Assembly: GCA_016287815.1 (NCBI GenBank)
Contig: JAEEWW010000011.1
Coordinates: 1-44,783 of the forward strand
DNA from: Treponema sp.
GTDB lineage: Bacteria > Spirochaetota > Spirochaetia > Treponematales > Treponemataceae
Direction of reading: 5' to 3'
DNA: 44,783 bases
In this document: positions 8,431 to 16,777 of the stretch, piece after piece
Layout of the letters: the number at the start of each line of letters is the position of its first letter
How positions within the stretch are numbered: position 1 is the stretch's first letter
Notes under the pieces: generated by a model
The model's input: the letters and a program-made list of their open reading frames with translations, nothing else
Database searches by the model: none
Told to the model about the DNA's origin: nothing
Made by a program: the position numbers and the translations under genes

Positions 8431-9141
8431 CTATTCGGCTACAGAAAATTCTTTTTTCCCAGTAAGAGTTAAAATTTCTGCAAACGGAACAGAATAAACT
8501 GCTTTCTTGCCCGAAGCTAACCGAAGCGTAATCTTTAAGTTTGAAGAAGTCAGCTCCTCTGCAACTGCATTGCCGTAAACGCCGCCCAATAATTCCTTGT
8601 ATTCTTCTATGCTCATTGCTTCGCCTGTAAAAACAGGAGCCATAAATAAATCAGCATACGACTGAAAATCTTCGCCTGTACTTTCAAGCATTTTTTTTAG
8701 ATTTTCGGGGGAGAAAGTCAGTGTAGCTTTCTCAGAGGAAATTTTTACAGCATCGGAAAGAAATTTCTTTTTATCTGCATCCTGACTTTCCTGTTGTAAA
8801 ACTGCATCAATAAAAATCCCGGAAAGATCTTTAACCTTAGAATTTACATTCTTAAAGCCCAGATTTATAAAACTCTGCCGAATTTCTTCTTCATTAAAAA
8901 TTGAATGGCCAGAACTTTTTTCCTGTTCAGAGTTTTCAGATTCAGAAAGAGATTTTATTAGTTTTTCAAGTGCTGTTCCCATTGAAGAATTAAATTTTAC
9001 GTTTGCAGTTCCGTTTTTATCTATATTTATTTCTAAATCCGCAGAGCATGAAGCAAAAAGTGACATCATGCCGAAAACAATTATAAGAACTGCAAAATGT
9101 AAAATTCTTCTTCCTGTTTCTTTCTTTATATTAAAACGCAT
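8431..9141 (-). CDS. Putative lipoprotein of unknown function
   Basis: This 236-residue protein has a long N-terminal signal (hydrophobic LHFAVLIIVFGMMSLF) ending in a spirochaete-type lipobox FASC with Cys at about residue 32, so the mature protein should be lipid-anchored. The mature part begins ADLEINIDKNGTANVKFNSS, a beta-rich pattern. It then contains a Ser/Glu-rich helical segment around residues 63-78. I do not recognise a functional domain. It starts one base after the stop of the NlpC/P60 gene, so the two are translated from one transcript and may work together at the envelope. Confidence 0.75.
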   Translation of the reverse strand: MRFNIKKETGRRILHFAVLIIVFGMMSLFASCSADLEINIDKNGTANVKFNSSMGTALEKLIKSLSESENSEQEKSSGHSIFNEEEIRQSFINLGFKNVNSKVKDLSGIFIDAVLQQESQDADKKKFLSDAVKISSEKATLTFSPENLKKMLESTGEDFQSYADLFMAPVFTGEAMSIEEYKELLGGVYGNAVAEELTSSNLKITLRLASGKKAVYSVPFAEILTLTGKKEFSVAE

Positions 9142-9142
9142 A

Positions 9143-10435
9143 CTATTTAAAGAAAGAATTAAACGGCAAAGTTACACGTATTCCTGTTGAAAATACAAGA
9201 CCTGCTGCAAAACTGTCTTTGGGCGAAAGTGCTGAACCGTCAGTTTTGTTAAATACAGAATACGAAATATCCTGGCATAAAGAAACTTTTACTTTGCCTT
9301 TGGTAAACGACGGTGTTGTCCATGAAACCCCGATTATTCCAGGGAATGCAGAAGCTTTTATTTCATTGCCGTCATCACCAGGTAATTCAGGTTTTCCAAA
9401 TGTAATTACAGGTCCTGCATAACAGCGGAAGTAGTCGTTTGGTGTAATGCTTATTGCTAAAGGAATCTGGAATGCGTCTACGCCTGTGTTAAACCGGAAT
9501 CCTGTATATATTCCCGGTTCAAGCGGCCAGTCTTTGCAGCGTAAATTTGTCATTACCGGAACACCCCGGAAGTTCAGCATAAAGCGGCTTGAAGTAAACA
9601 GAGCCCAGTCAATTCCTGCAAAGGCATCGAAAACCAGTTTGTTTGCAAAAGCCGGGGCGTGTTTACTGGAGGTATTTTTGGAGTTTTTTTTTGCAACAGA
9701 ACTTCTTGTTTCTTTGCCTGTTTTTTCTTTTGCGCCAGTAGTTTTATTAGCAACAGAAGCATTTGAAGCGTTCGATGCGCTTGATGCTGCGTTTTTGGTA
9801 CCAGCTGTTCCAGAAGTTTCTCCAGATGCAGAAACAGTTTCTGAACCTGCTGCAGCACCAGCAATTGTACCGGATGCTGCTGCAAGAGAAGCATTTTCTG
9901 CTAAATTTTCAGAATACTGTGCACTTGGTAAAAACCTTCCGGATCCTGCATAAGCTTTTTTCCATGTTGCTTCTTTTAGTGAAGAAACAATAACGCCTGT
10001 ATTAGGTCCGTCACTTACGGCATGCATGAACTGATTGTTTCCAATGTAAATTCCTGCATGAGAAATCGTTCCGTCGCCGGTTGTGCGGAAAAAAACAATA
10101 TCGCCGGCTTCCAGCTGAGTTTGCGGAATTACCTGAACGAATGAATATAAAGCTTTTACAGTTCTTGGCAGCTGAACTCCTGTTGATTCGCGGGAAACCG
10201 TAAAAATAAAACCTGAGCAGTCAAAACTTTCAGGCCCTATGCCGCCGAACGCATAAGGTGCGCCAACATATTTTTTAGCACCGTTTACAAGTGACTGACG
10301 GACTGAAGCTGCATTTTGCGCTGTAACAGCCTGTGCTGTATTGCCTTGTTCTGTAACGGTCTGTGCAGATAAGTTTAAAGCTGTACCAGAGAGAGAAATA
10401 GTCAAAAATAATAAAAAAATATGTTTAATCTTCAT
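9143..10435 (-). CDS. NlpC/P60 cell-wall hydrolase with a C-terminal barrel-like domain
   Basis: This 430-residue exported protein has a signal peptide over residues 1-24 (ending LSAQ). An NlpC/P60 cysteine peptidase domain spans about residues 45-175: catalytic Cys73 in SFDCSGF, His in ISHAGIYIG and a third polar residue in MHAVSDG. Such domains cut peptide bonds in peptidoglycan stems. Residues about 178-265 are a low-complexity Ala/Ser/Thr/Lys linker. The last roughly 160 residues alternate polar and aromatic residues and end in LPFNSFFK, resembling a small outer-membrane barrel. That part is inference. It is followed after 1 base by a lipoprotein gene. Confidence 0.85.
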   Translation of the reverse strand: MKIKHIFLLFLTISLSGTALNLSAQTVTEQGNTAQAVTAQNAASVRQSLVNGAKKYVGAPYAFGGIGPESFDCSGFIFTVSRESTGVQLPRTVKALYSFVQVIPQTQLEAGDIVFFRTTGDGTISHAGIYIGNNQFMHAVSDGPNTGVIVSSLKEATWKKAYAGSGRFLPSAQYSENLAENASLAAASGTIAGAAAGSETVSASGETSGTAGTKNAASSASNASNASVANKTTGAKEKTGKETRSSVAKKNSKNTSSKHAPAFANKLVFDAFAGIDWALFTSSRFMLNFRGVPVMTNLRCKDWPLEPGIYTGFRFNTGVDAFQIPLAISITPNDYFRCYAGPVITFGKPELPGDDGNEIKASAFPGIIGVSWTTPSFTKGKVKVSLCQDISYSVFNKTDGSALSPKDSFAAGLVFSTGIRVTLPFNSFFK

Positions 10436-10533
10436 AGTTCTATCCTTTTCAGGGAATTCTTTAAAATTATCGGAAAATTTTAAAGGAAAAGTAACCAGTT
10501 TTTGCGATAATATGATAGAATAAAAGAATATAA

Positions 10534-10607
10534 GATGTTCGTAATCATTATTTACAGGAACATCAGTTTTATTATAACTACGGTTTTTTCAAAAAAAAAC
10601 CAGGGAG
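10534..10607 (+). promoter_or_regulatory. Dyads in the leader of the acyl-CoA synthetase gene
   Basis: GATGTTC (10534-10540) and GAACATC (10558-10564) form a 7-bp dyad. A second A/T stem, GGTTTTTT with AAAAAACC, lies at about 10582-10600 directly against the Shine-Dalgarno AGGGAG (10602-10607). I see no convincing promoter hexamers in this divergent gap of 178 bases. Confidence 0.3.
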
Positions 10608-10613
10608 TTTTTA

Positions 10614-12350
10614 ATGGCTGTTTTAATGGAAAGAAAACCTTGGCTTGTACTTGATAAGTGGCGCGGAAAAATGTTTAACGGCGAGTGGCCGACATTACCG
10701 CAGCTTTTCTTTATTACTGCAGAACGTTTTCCAGAACGTCCATGTTTTACAGATTTTGAAGGCGAAGGAGGTTCAAAGAATACTCTTTCGTATAATGAAG
10801 TTGCAAAAAAAATTAAGCAGGCAGCTAACTGGCTTGCCGCAAATGGAATAAAAAAAGGCGACCACATAGCCGTTACCGGAAAAAACTCTCCGGAATGGGC
10901 GATTGCATTTATTTCTTCAATGTATGCCGGCGCAATAGTAACACCTCTGGATTATGCATTGCACGAAAATGAAGTAGAAAACTTAATGAAGGTTGCAAAA
11001 CCAAAAATCGTATTTACTGATGAAGAAAAATATGATTTTTATAAGAATACTTTCTCTGATTGCAAAACCTATTCATTAAATCCAAAACATCCTGAAACTT
11101 ATATCTATAATTTAAAATCAGAAACAACAGAACAGTTACCGGAAGGAAGTGAAGAAGATACCGCTGCAATTCTGTTTACTTCCGGAACTACAGGTGTTCC
11201 AAAAGGTGTTGTTTTAACACAGAAAAATCTTATAAGCGATGCCTTTATTGCGCAGAGAAACCTTCAGTTATATGAAACAGATGTTTTCTATGCGCTTCTT
11301 CCGATTCATCACGGATACACAATGCAGGCTGCATTTATCTGCCCTCTTACAAGTGGTTCAGAAGTTGTATTCGGCAAAAGCATGTCTGTTACCCGCCTTA
11401 TGAAAGAATTAAAGGAAGGCAAAATAACGATTATGCTTGGAGTTCCGTTGCTTTACAATAAGCTCCTTTCTGGAATACGCAAAGGAATCAGGGCAAAAGG
11501 TCCTGTTGTAGCTTTCATAATGAAATCCTTAATGGAATTTTCATTCATTTTAAGAAAGGTTACCGGCCACAATTATGGAAAAGTTTTGTTTAAATCAGTT
11601 CTTAAAGCTGCAAATATTTATACTCTCCGTGTTGCAATTTGTGGCGGCGGTCCTCTGGCAAACAGCGTTTTCAAGGCTTACAATGCCGCCGGTATTGATT
11701 TTATTCAGGGATACGGATTAACAGAAACTTCTCCTATTGTTGCTTTAAATCCGCTTGAACATTTTAAAATTGAAAGTGTCGGCCGTGATTTCAGTCCTTA
11801 CATGGAAATGAAAATCCTTAATCCTGATGAAAACGGTGTTGGAGAAGTTGCAATAAAAGGCCCTATGGTAATGAAAGGTTACTACAACATGCCTGAAGAA
11901 ACTGCAAAAGTTTTCACCGAAGACGGATTCTTTAAGACCGGTGATTTAGGCTGGATGGATAATGAACATTACCTTATGCTCTGTGGAAGAGCAAAGAACA
12001 TCATCGTTACTGAAGGCGGTAAAAACGTTTATCCTGAAGAAATAGAAGATGCTTTCCAGCTCTTTGATGAAATTGAACAGATTACCGTTCAGGGGTATAT
12101 AGCAAATGAAGAAACAAAGACCGAAGAAATTGAAGCTTTGGTTTATCCTTCAGATGAACTTTATAACCGGCTTAACGTTAAGCGTGGCGACAAAGAACAG
12201 GAAACTGTTGTTGTTAAGGCCGTTCAGGAATATGTTGATAAGGTAAACAAAACCTTACAGCCATATGCACGTATCTTGCGCATAAATATTCTTGAAAAAC
12301 CTCTTGAAATGACAACTACCCGTAAGGTAAAGCGAAATTATAAAAAATAG
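10614..12350 (+). CDS. AMP-dependent synthetase, probable long-chain fatty acid-CoA ligase
   Basis: This 578-residue member of the ANL adenylating family activates carboxylates to acyl-adenylates and then thioesters. The P-loop-like motif ILFTSGTTGVPKGVVL is at about residues 186-201, then GYGLTETSP, the ATP-binding FKTGDLGWMD, and the C-terminal catalytic-lysine region TTTRKVKRNYKK. Like FadD-type ligases it carries a LPIHHGYTMQ segment. Fatty acid is the likely substrate because treponemes take up and activate host or environmental fatty acids, but the sequence does not fix the acyl chain. AGGGAG precedes the ATG by 6 bases. It is followed by GC-rich stem-loops. Confidence 0.88.
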   Translation: MAVLMERKPWLVLDKWRGKMFNGEWPTLPQLFFITAERFPERPCFTDFEGEGGSKNTLSYNEVAKKIKQAANWLAANGIKKGDHIAVTGKNSPEWAIAFISSMYAGAIVTPLDYALHENEVENLMKVAKPKIVFTDEEKYDFYKNTFSDCKTYSLNPKHPETYIYNLKSETTEQLPEGSEEDTAAILFTSGTTGVPKGVVLTQKNLISDAFIAQRNLQLYETDVFYALLPIHHGYTMQAAFICPLTSGSEVVFGKSMSVTRLMKELKEGKITIMLGVPLLYNKLLSGIRKGIRAKGPVVAFIMKSLMEFSFILRKVTGHNYGKVLFKSVLKAANIYTLRVAICGGGPLANSVFKAYNAAGIDFIQGYGLTETSPIVALNPLEHFKIESVGRDFSPYMEMKILNPDENGVGEVAIKGPMVMKGYYNMPEETAKVFTEDGFFKTGDLGWMDNEHYLMLCGRAKNIIVTEGGKNVYPEEIEDAFQLFDEIEQITVQGYIANEETKTEEIEALVYPSDELYNRLNVKRGDKEQETVVVKAVQEYVDKVNKTLQPYARILRINILEKPLEMTTTRKVKRNYKK

Positions 12351-12358
12351 TATTATAC

Positions 12359-12439
12359 CGCCTGCGCTCGTTAAGAGCGCAGGCGAACACTCAATAAAAA
12401 ATACTTTTGAAAGAAACTTGTAATTGCGGGGCAGCCCGC
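12359..12439 (+). terminator. GC-rich stem-loops downstream of the acyl-CoA synthetase gene, possible terminator
   Basis: A perfect 11-bp stem CGCCTGCGCTC/GAGCGCAGGCG (12359-12369/12375-12385) has a 5-base loop. A second stem, GCGGG/CCCGC, lies at 12426-12439. Neither is followed by a clear T run, so termination is plausible but not proven. Confidence 0.45.
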
Positions 12440-12515
12440 CGTGTTTATGCTATCCGGCTTATACAAAATATTTTCCAAGTTTGCAAAGTTTTATGATTCG
12501 TAATATCATGGAATT

Positions 12516-13301
12516 ATGAACGATGAGCTTTTAGAAAAAATAATAGATGCTGCCCGAGAAGCAGGAAAAATTATCCGCGGTGCAGAAAAGATCGATGAGG
12601 CTGTAAAGGCCAAAGAAGGTCATGCAAATTTTGTAACAAAGTATGACAGTCAGGTTCAGACCTTTCTATTTGAAAGAATGAAAAAACTTGTGCCGGATGC
12701 CAATTTTTTAGGTGAAGAAAACGGTTCTGACAAATTCAAAGAAGAATATCGAAAAGGTTTCTGTTTTATCATAGACCCGATAGACGGTACAACAAATTTT
12801 ATAAATCAGTATTGGCCGAGTGTTATTTCCATTGCCCTGCTAAAAGATGGCGTGCCGTATCTGGCTGTAATTTATAATCCATATTTTGATGAAGTTTATT
12901 ATGCAAAAGCCGGTTCCGGGGCTTTCTGCAACGGTAAACGGATTTTTTCAACTCGCAAACCTTTAAGCGAAAGTCTTATTGCTTTTGGAACATGCCCTTA
13001 TTCAGAAGATTTGCATAAAAAATCATTTGATGCAGCAATGTATTATTTAAAACGCTGCGCAGATGTCAGGCGAAGCGGTTCTGCGGCATGGGATTTGTGC
13101 TGTGTTGCAAGCGGAAAAGTTGCCTTGTTTTTTGAATACAGCCTTGGCGTATGGGATTATGCCGCTGGTTTTTTAATTGTCCGCGAAGCAGGCGGCAAGG
13201 TAACGGATACCGACGGAAATGAATTGAATTTTGATAAGCGCACATCAGTAATTGCTGTAGGGCAGGCTTTATTAGATACGGATTATCTGCCAAAAGTTTA
13301 A
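12516..13301 (+). CDS. Inositol monophosphatase-family phosphatase
   Basis: This 261-residue Mg2+-dependent sugar/inositol phosphatase has all three family metal motifs: GEEN at about 66-69, DPIDGTTNF at 87-95 and WDYAAG near 213. The length matches SuhB/IMPase. The substrate could be inositol-1-phosphate, another polyol phosphate or a nucleotide phosphate; the sequence does not decide. There is no Shine-Dalgarno directly before the ATG, and a -10-like TAATAT sits at 12501-12506, only 9 bases upstream. The transcript may therefore start almost at the start codon. Confidence 0.9.
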   Translation: MNDELLEKIIDAAREAGKIIRGAEKIDEAVKAKEGHANFVTKYDSQVQTFLFERMKKLVPDANFLGEENGSDKFKEEYRKGFCFIIDPIDGTTNFINQYWPSVISIALLKDGVPYLAVIYNPYFDEVYYAKAGSGAFCNGKRIFSTRKPLSESLIAFGTCPYSEDLHKKSFDAAMYYLKRCADVRRSGSAAWDLCCVASGKVALFFEYSLGVWDYAAGFLIVREAGGKVTDTDGNELNFDKRTSVIAVGQALLDTDYLPKV

Positions 13302-13369
13302 AATTAATGGTTTAGGATTATAGATTATTATTTATCCGCATTTGTAAAATCAGTTTAGGAAGTAATATT

Positions 13370-14791
13370 ATGGAAATAAAATATCTAGAAAGTTCACGAA
13401 AGCTTTTGGATTTTATAGAAAAAAGTCCAAGTTGTTTTCATGTAGTTCAAAATTTTGTTAATCGGCTTTTGAGTGAAGGCTTTATAGAGTTAATGGAAGA
13501 TCAGCCATGGAAAATCGTTTCCGGAGGAAAATACTTTGTCCGCCGTAATGCTTCTTCTCTCATTGCTTTTGCAGTTCCTTCAATGAATTTTGAAAATTTT
13601 CAGATTGCTGCGGCTCATAGCGATTCTCCAACTTTTAAGATAAAAGAAAATCCTGAAATTGCCCTGGAAAATTCATATGTAAAGTTGAATGTTGAAAAAT
13701 ACGGCGGAATGATTTGCTCTCCATGGTTTGACCGGCCACTTTCTGTTGCAGGAAAGATTTCTGTACGAACAGAAAATGGTTTTGACTGTCGGCTTGTAAA
13801 TATAGACCGAGATTTGCTTTTAATTCCGAACCTTGCGATTCATATGGATCGTTCTGTAAATGAAGGGCATTCATACAATGTGCAGACTGAACTTTTACCT
13901 CTTTTCGGTGGAGTCAACGCAAAGGACACATTCTTAAAGATAATTGCAGAATCCGCCGGCGTAAAGCCTGAAGAAATTATAGGAACTGATTTATTTTTGT
14001 ATAACCGTCAGAAAGGAAGTATCTGGGGTGCGCAAAATGAATTTATTTCTTCTGCTAAACTTGATGATTTACAGAGTGCTTATGCACTTGTAGAAGGATT
14101 GATTTGTGCCTGCAATAAAATAAACGGTAGCTTTAACGGCAAGAATGCCGGTCTGGCAGAGTCACAGGTGCCTTCGGATAACAGCAATTTTAGCAGTAAA
14201 AAAGCAGTTCCTGTTGTCTGTGTTTTTGATAATGAAGAAGTTGGCAGCACTACAAAACAGGGTGCAGATTCAAGTTTTTTAAGCGATACGCTTGAACGGA
14301 TTTGCATTAACTGCAAGTCAGCCAATTGGCAGGAAGAATACCGCATCGCACTTGCAAAAAGTTTTATGATTTCTTCTGACAACGCACATGCCGTCCATCC
14401 GAATTATCCTGAAAAAGCTGATCCTACAAACCGCCCGTATTTAAATGGCGGAATCGTAATAAAATTCAATGCAAACCAGAAATATACAACGGATTCTGTT
14501 TCTGAAGCTGTCTTTAAGGAGCTATGCAAAAAAGCTGATGTTCCTTTTCAGACTTATGTGAACCGCTCTGATATTGCAGGCGGTTCAACTTTAGGGAATA
14601 TATCCAATTCCCATGTTTCAATAAATACAGTTGATGTTGGTCTTCCGCAGCTTGCCATGCATTCTCCATACGAAACTGCTGGAGTAAAAGACACTCAATA
14701 TTTAATTGAATTGATTGAAAACTTTTTCACTACGCAGATTATCCGTGTCAGTGACACAAAAACTGGAAATTCAGGATTTATCTTTGAATAA
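13370..14791 (+). CDS. apeB: M18-family aminopeptidase
   Basis: This 473-residue cytoplasmic zinc aminopeptidase of the DAP2/ApeB family releases N-terminal, often acidic, residues. Metal-site segments are visible: AAHSDSPTFK (His83), SAKLDDLQ, CVFDNEEVGS, SSDNAHAVHPNYP and LAMHSPYETAG. NRSDIAGGSTLG is also characteristic. Length and N-terminus (LLDFIEKSPSCFHVVQN) match the family. AGGAAG sits upstream of the ATG. It is a housekeeping peptide-recycling enzyme with no obvious functional link to its neighbours. Confidence 0.93.
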   Translation: MEIKYLESSRKLLDFIEKSPSCFHVVQNFVNRLLSEGFIELMEDQPWKIVSGGKYFVRRNASSLIAFAVPSMNFENFQIAAAHSDSPTFKIKENPEIALENSYVKLNVEKYGGMICSPWFDRPLSVAGKISVRTENGFDCRLVNIDRDLLLIPNLAIHMDRSVNEGHSYNVQTELLPLFGGVNAKDTFLKIIAESAGVKPEEIIGTDLFLYNRQKGSIWGAQNEFISSAKLDDLQSAYALVEGLICACNKINGSFNGKNAGLAESQVPSDNSNFSSKKAVPVVCVFDNEEVGSTTKQGADSSFLSDTLERICINCKSANWQEEYRIALAKSFMISSDNAHAVHPNYPEKADPTNRPYLNGGIVIKFNANQKYTTDSVSEAVFKELCKKADVPFQTYVNRSDIAGGSTLGNISNSHVSINTVDVGLPQLAMHSPYETAGVKDTQYLIELIENFFTTQIIRVSDTKTGNSGFIFE

Positions 14792-14792
14792 T

Positions 14793-14821
14793 TTGTAGTG
14801 AATGTAGAATTCTGATATAAT
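14793..14821 (+). promoter_or_regulatory. Sigma-70-type promoter giving a near-leaderless transcript
   Basis: TTGTAG (14793-14798), a 17-base spacer and TATAAT (14816-14821). The start codon is at 14830, 9 bases past the -10, so transcription is expected to begin at about 14828-14830. There is no room for a Shine-Dalgarno. Confidence 0.65.
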
Positions 14822-14829
14822 GCTGGTGT

Positions 14830-15630
14830 ATGAAAGTTATTGATTTGGCGGATGAAATTAAAACCCGTTTTGGAAATATAAAAAGAGCCCGTGGTTGTTT
14901 TCTTTACACAGAAAAAGGAATACGCTTTACGGATTTGTATCAGGAAGGCGGCAAGGCAATTTTGGGCTGGGGTGGAAGTTCTGGTGGAAGTTCTGCGTTC
15001 ACCATGCTGAAAAATGTACTTTCGCGCGGGCTCACAGGAAGTTTTTCTACAGATTATTTTTATCAGCTCCAGAAAGCCGTTTCATGTCTGCTTGCATCTG
15101 AGCGGAATATTTTTGTATTTACAGAAAAAACGGCAGCTTTGGAAGCACTCGCTGATTGCGCTAAAAATAGTGAGGCTCCAGTTTTCTGGCGGCCATGGAA
15201 TGAAGATGGGAAAATATGGAAAGATATTCCGTTTGTAATAGTTCAGCCGCCTTTTGCATGGTGTGAAGAATATTACATAGTGGCCGTTGCATCGGATATA
15301 AAAAGCGATAAAATTGCTGTCTTTTCCAAGGTTCTGCCATCGCCAATTTGTGCAGGAGTTACCCGTTCAATTTACAATATGATTGCAGCCATTCAAAATC
15401 GCAGCGAAAAAGACTGGTACATTTTTGACCCTGAAATTCTTCCCTATTGGACTCGCAAAGGTCCATATTTATATCCGAAGGTTCCGGAAGGAAAATACAC
15501 TGATTTTGTACGCCATTGTCTTGAATGTGAAATTGTCATAAGCCCGGAATACGAAGTTCCTTCAATCGTTCCGTTTGGAGCAGACAGAGGTGTTTTCAGT
15601 AAATTGAAAAAAACGCCATTTTCTTTTTAG
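14830..15630 (+). CDS. Aminotransferase-like protein, shortened and lacking the PLP-lysine region
   Basis: A 266-residue protein I cannot assign firmly. Residues 18-50 (RARGCFLYTEKGIRFTDLY, then GGKAILGWGG) resemble the N-terminal arm of class III PLP aminotransferases. The C-terminal part (LECEIVISPEYEVPSIVPFG) resembles the small domain of the same fold. The middle, where a full enzyme of over 400 residues would carry the cofactor-binding Asp and Lys, is compressed to about 120 residues with no visible SxxK or similar motif. If the relationship is right, it would not be a normal aminotransferase. The promoter lies immediately upstream with a near-leaderless start. No signal peptide or membrane segment is seen. 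Confidence 0.55.
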   Translation: MKVIDLADEIKTRFGNIKRARGCFLYTEKGIRFTDLYQEGGKAILGWGGSSGGSSAFTMLKNVLSRGLTGSFSTDYFYQLQKAVSCLLASERNIFVFTEKTAALEALADCAKNSEAPVFWRPWNEDGKIWKDIPFVIVQPPFAWCEEYYIVAVASDIKSDKIAVFSKVLPSPICAGVTRSIYNMIAAIQNRSEKDWYIFDPEILPYWTRKGPYLYPKVPEGKYTDFVRHCLECEIVISPEYEVPSIVPFGADRGVFSKLKKTPFSF

Positions 15631-15685
15631 TAATGCCGGGAGAAACGCCTGGCGCTTAAAAATCCTGCAAAAAGGAGTGCAGATT

Positions 15686-15982
15686 ATGGAACAGAACACA
15701 ATGATTATCTTGTACATAGTAAAACTTGTCCTTGGCGGAATCTGTGCGTTTCTTGCTATAATGCTTTGGTCTAAAACCCGTGATCCTGCCTGGATGTCTC
15801 TTGTTGCAGGAGCAATTACAAGTTATGCCGGATTGATGTTTAACCTGATGCTTGATTTGGGAATTATCACTACGGGCGCGCTTAGTTTTTTTGGAATTCC
15901 AGTATCGGTTCTTGCCTTTACTGCTGTTCCGTCTCTGTTTTACATACTTGCTTTTATACTGATGCTCATTAGAAGCAGATAA
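15686..15982 (+). CDS. Small membrane protein of unknown function
   Basis: This 98-residue protein is composed almost entirely of three hydrophobic segments: roughly residues 6-24 (ILYIVKLVLGGICAFLAIML), 32-55 and 62-95, ending in LIRSR. It is an integral inner-membrane protein. The start is the ATG behind AAAGGAG (15671-15677) at an 8-base spacing; a GTG at 15677 overlaps the Shine-Dalgarno and is rejected. Function is not recognisable. It sits between the aminotransferase-like gene and a DUF1893 gene on the same strand. Confidence 0.7.
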   Translation: MEQNTMIILYIVKLVLGGICAFLAIMLWSKTRDPAWMSLVAGAITSYAGLMFNLMLDLGIITTGALSFFGIPVSVLAFTAVPSLFYILAFILMLIRSR

Positions 15983-16012
15983 ATTGCCAAAGTAAGCTGG
16001 ATTTTTTTACAT

Positions 16013-16435
16013 ATGAATAACTATCTTAATCCATTACCTGAAAATGTTTCCCTGCAGATTTTTAATGGTGACGAACTTATTTTCCAAAGCGGAGGAAAAT
16101 GGCTTTATCCTTTATTTGAATTTGAAGAATTTTTAAAAACATATAGTGGTTCGCGCGACGATTTGCGCAGCCACGATTCTGCAATAGGAAAAGCTGCTGC
16201 TGTCCTTTCTATTCGCTTAGGGATTTGCAAAATAAATGCTGATTTATTAAGTGGCTGCGCAAAAGACTTTATTGAACAACGGAACGGCTCATTTGTTAAA
16301 GACACTCTTTCATCTGTTACTGTGTCATACAAAACCCTTATTCCGTCATTAATGTGCAAAACAGAACAATTGCTTGCAGATGTTTCAGATATTGAAGAAA
16401 TCTATAAAATATTATGGCTGCGTGCATTCGGTTGA
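16013..16435 (+). CDS. DUF1893 family protein (cytidine-deaminase-like fold)
   Basis: A 140-residue protein. The segment GKWLYPLFEFEEF followed by AIGKAAAVLSIRLGICKINADLLS matches the conserved core of DUF1893, whose structurally known member has a deaminase-like fold without established activity. No HxE/CxxC deaminase zinc motif is visible. The start codon lies 30 bases after the membrane-protein stop. Immediately behind its stop codon, in another frame, lies a fragment of a KdgF-type cupin, so the 3' end of this gene sits at an old rearrangement junction. Confidence 0.7.
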   Translation: MNNYLNPLPENVSLQIFNGDELIFQSGGKWLYPLFEFEEFLKTYSGSRDDLRSHDSAIGKAAAVLSIRLGICKINADLLSGCAKDFIEQRNGSFVKDTLSSVTVSYKTLIPSLMCKTEQLLADVSDIEEIYKILWLRAFG

Positions 16436-16530
16436 AAAACGACAGTGTAATTCACGGTTGTGTTTGTCTTGAAGACGGAATCTTACTTGATATTTTTAAT
16501 CCATACAGAAAAGATTTTGTCAATGATTAG
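16432..16530 (+). pseudogene. 3' remnant of a KdgF-type cupin gene
   Basis: Read in frame from 16432, the sequence encodes 32 residues and a TAG stop. They align without gaps to the last 32 residues of the intact cupin at 44253-44591, with 28 identical. Shared features include VIHGCVCLEDG and LLDIFNPYRKDF. No start codon, ribosome site or cupin metal motif HxH remains, because the preceding sequence is the DUF1893 gene in another frame. It is a decayed or recombined copy. The intact gene's family acts in uronate breakdown, and uxuA lies 250 bases downstream. Confidence 0.85.
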
Positions 16531-16557
16531 TGGTATCTTGTAATAGCCTGTATCTGA

Positions 16558-16586
16558 TTGCCCAAAACGTAAAAATTATATATACT
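16558..16586 (+). promoter_or_regulatory. Promoter of tRNA-Arg
   Basis: TTGCCC (16558-16563), a 17-base spacer and TATACT (16581-16586) end 12 bases before the mature tRNA 5' end. Confidence 0.75.
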
Positions 16587-16598
16587 TTTTCCCAGTTT

Positions 16599-16672
16599 GC
16601 TCCATTAGCTCAGCTGGATAGAGCGGTTGCCTCCTAAGCAGCAGGTCGCACGTTCGACTCGTGTATGGGGCA
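16599..16672 (+). tRNA. tRNA-Arg (anticodon CCT)
   Basis: It folds as a standard cloverleaf: acceptor GCTCCAT/ATGGGGC with one G-U pair, D arm with AGCTCAGCTGGATAGAGC, anticodon stem GTTGC/GCAGC with loop CTCCTAA, T arm GCACG/CGTGT around TTCGACT. The anticodon CCT reads AGG. CCA is not encoded. Confidence 0.95.
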
Positions 16673-16680
16673 AAAAAATA

Positions 16681-16741
16681 AAGCCGGATTTTCTGAATGT
16701 TTCATTCACTGAATGTCGCATCCAGAAAATCCGGCTTTTTT
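16681..16741 (+). terminator. Terminator of tRNA-Arg
   Basis: A perfect 15-bp stem AAGCCGGATTTTCTG (16681-16695) with CAGAAAATCCGGCTT (16723-16737) runs into six T. The loop contains a small CATTC/GAATG hairpin. Confidence 0.92.
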
Positions 16742-16777
16742 GTCCGGCGCGCCTAAAAATGGGCATCGCCGTAAAAA

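Noticed and set aside
9447..9953. A 168-codon frame opposite the NlpC/P60 linker
   Set aside because: It is produced by the low-complexity Ala/Ser linker read backwards.
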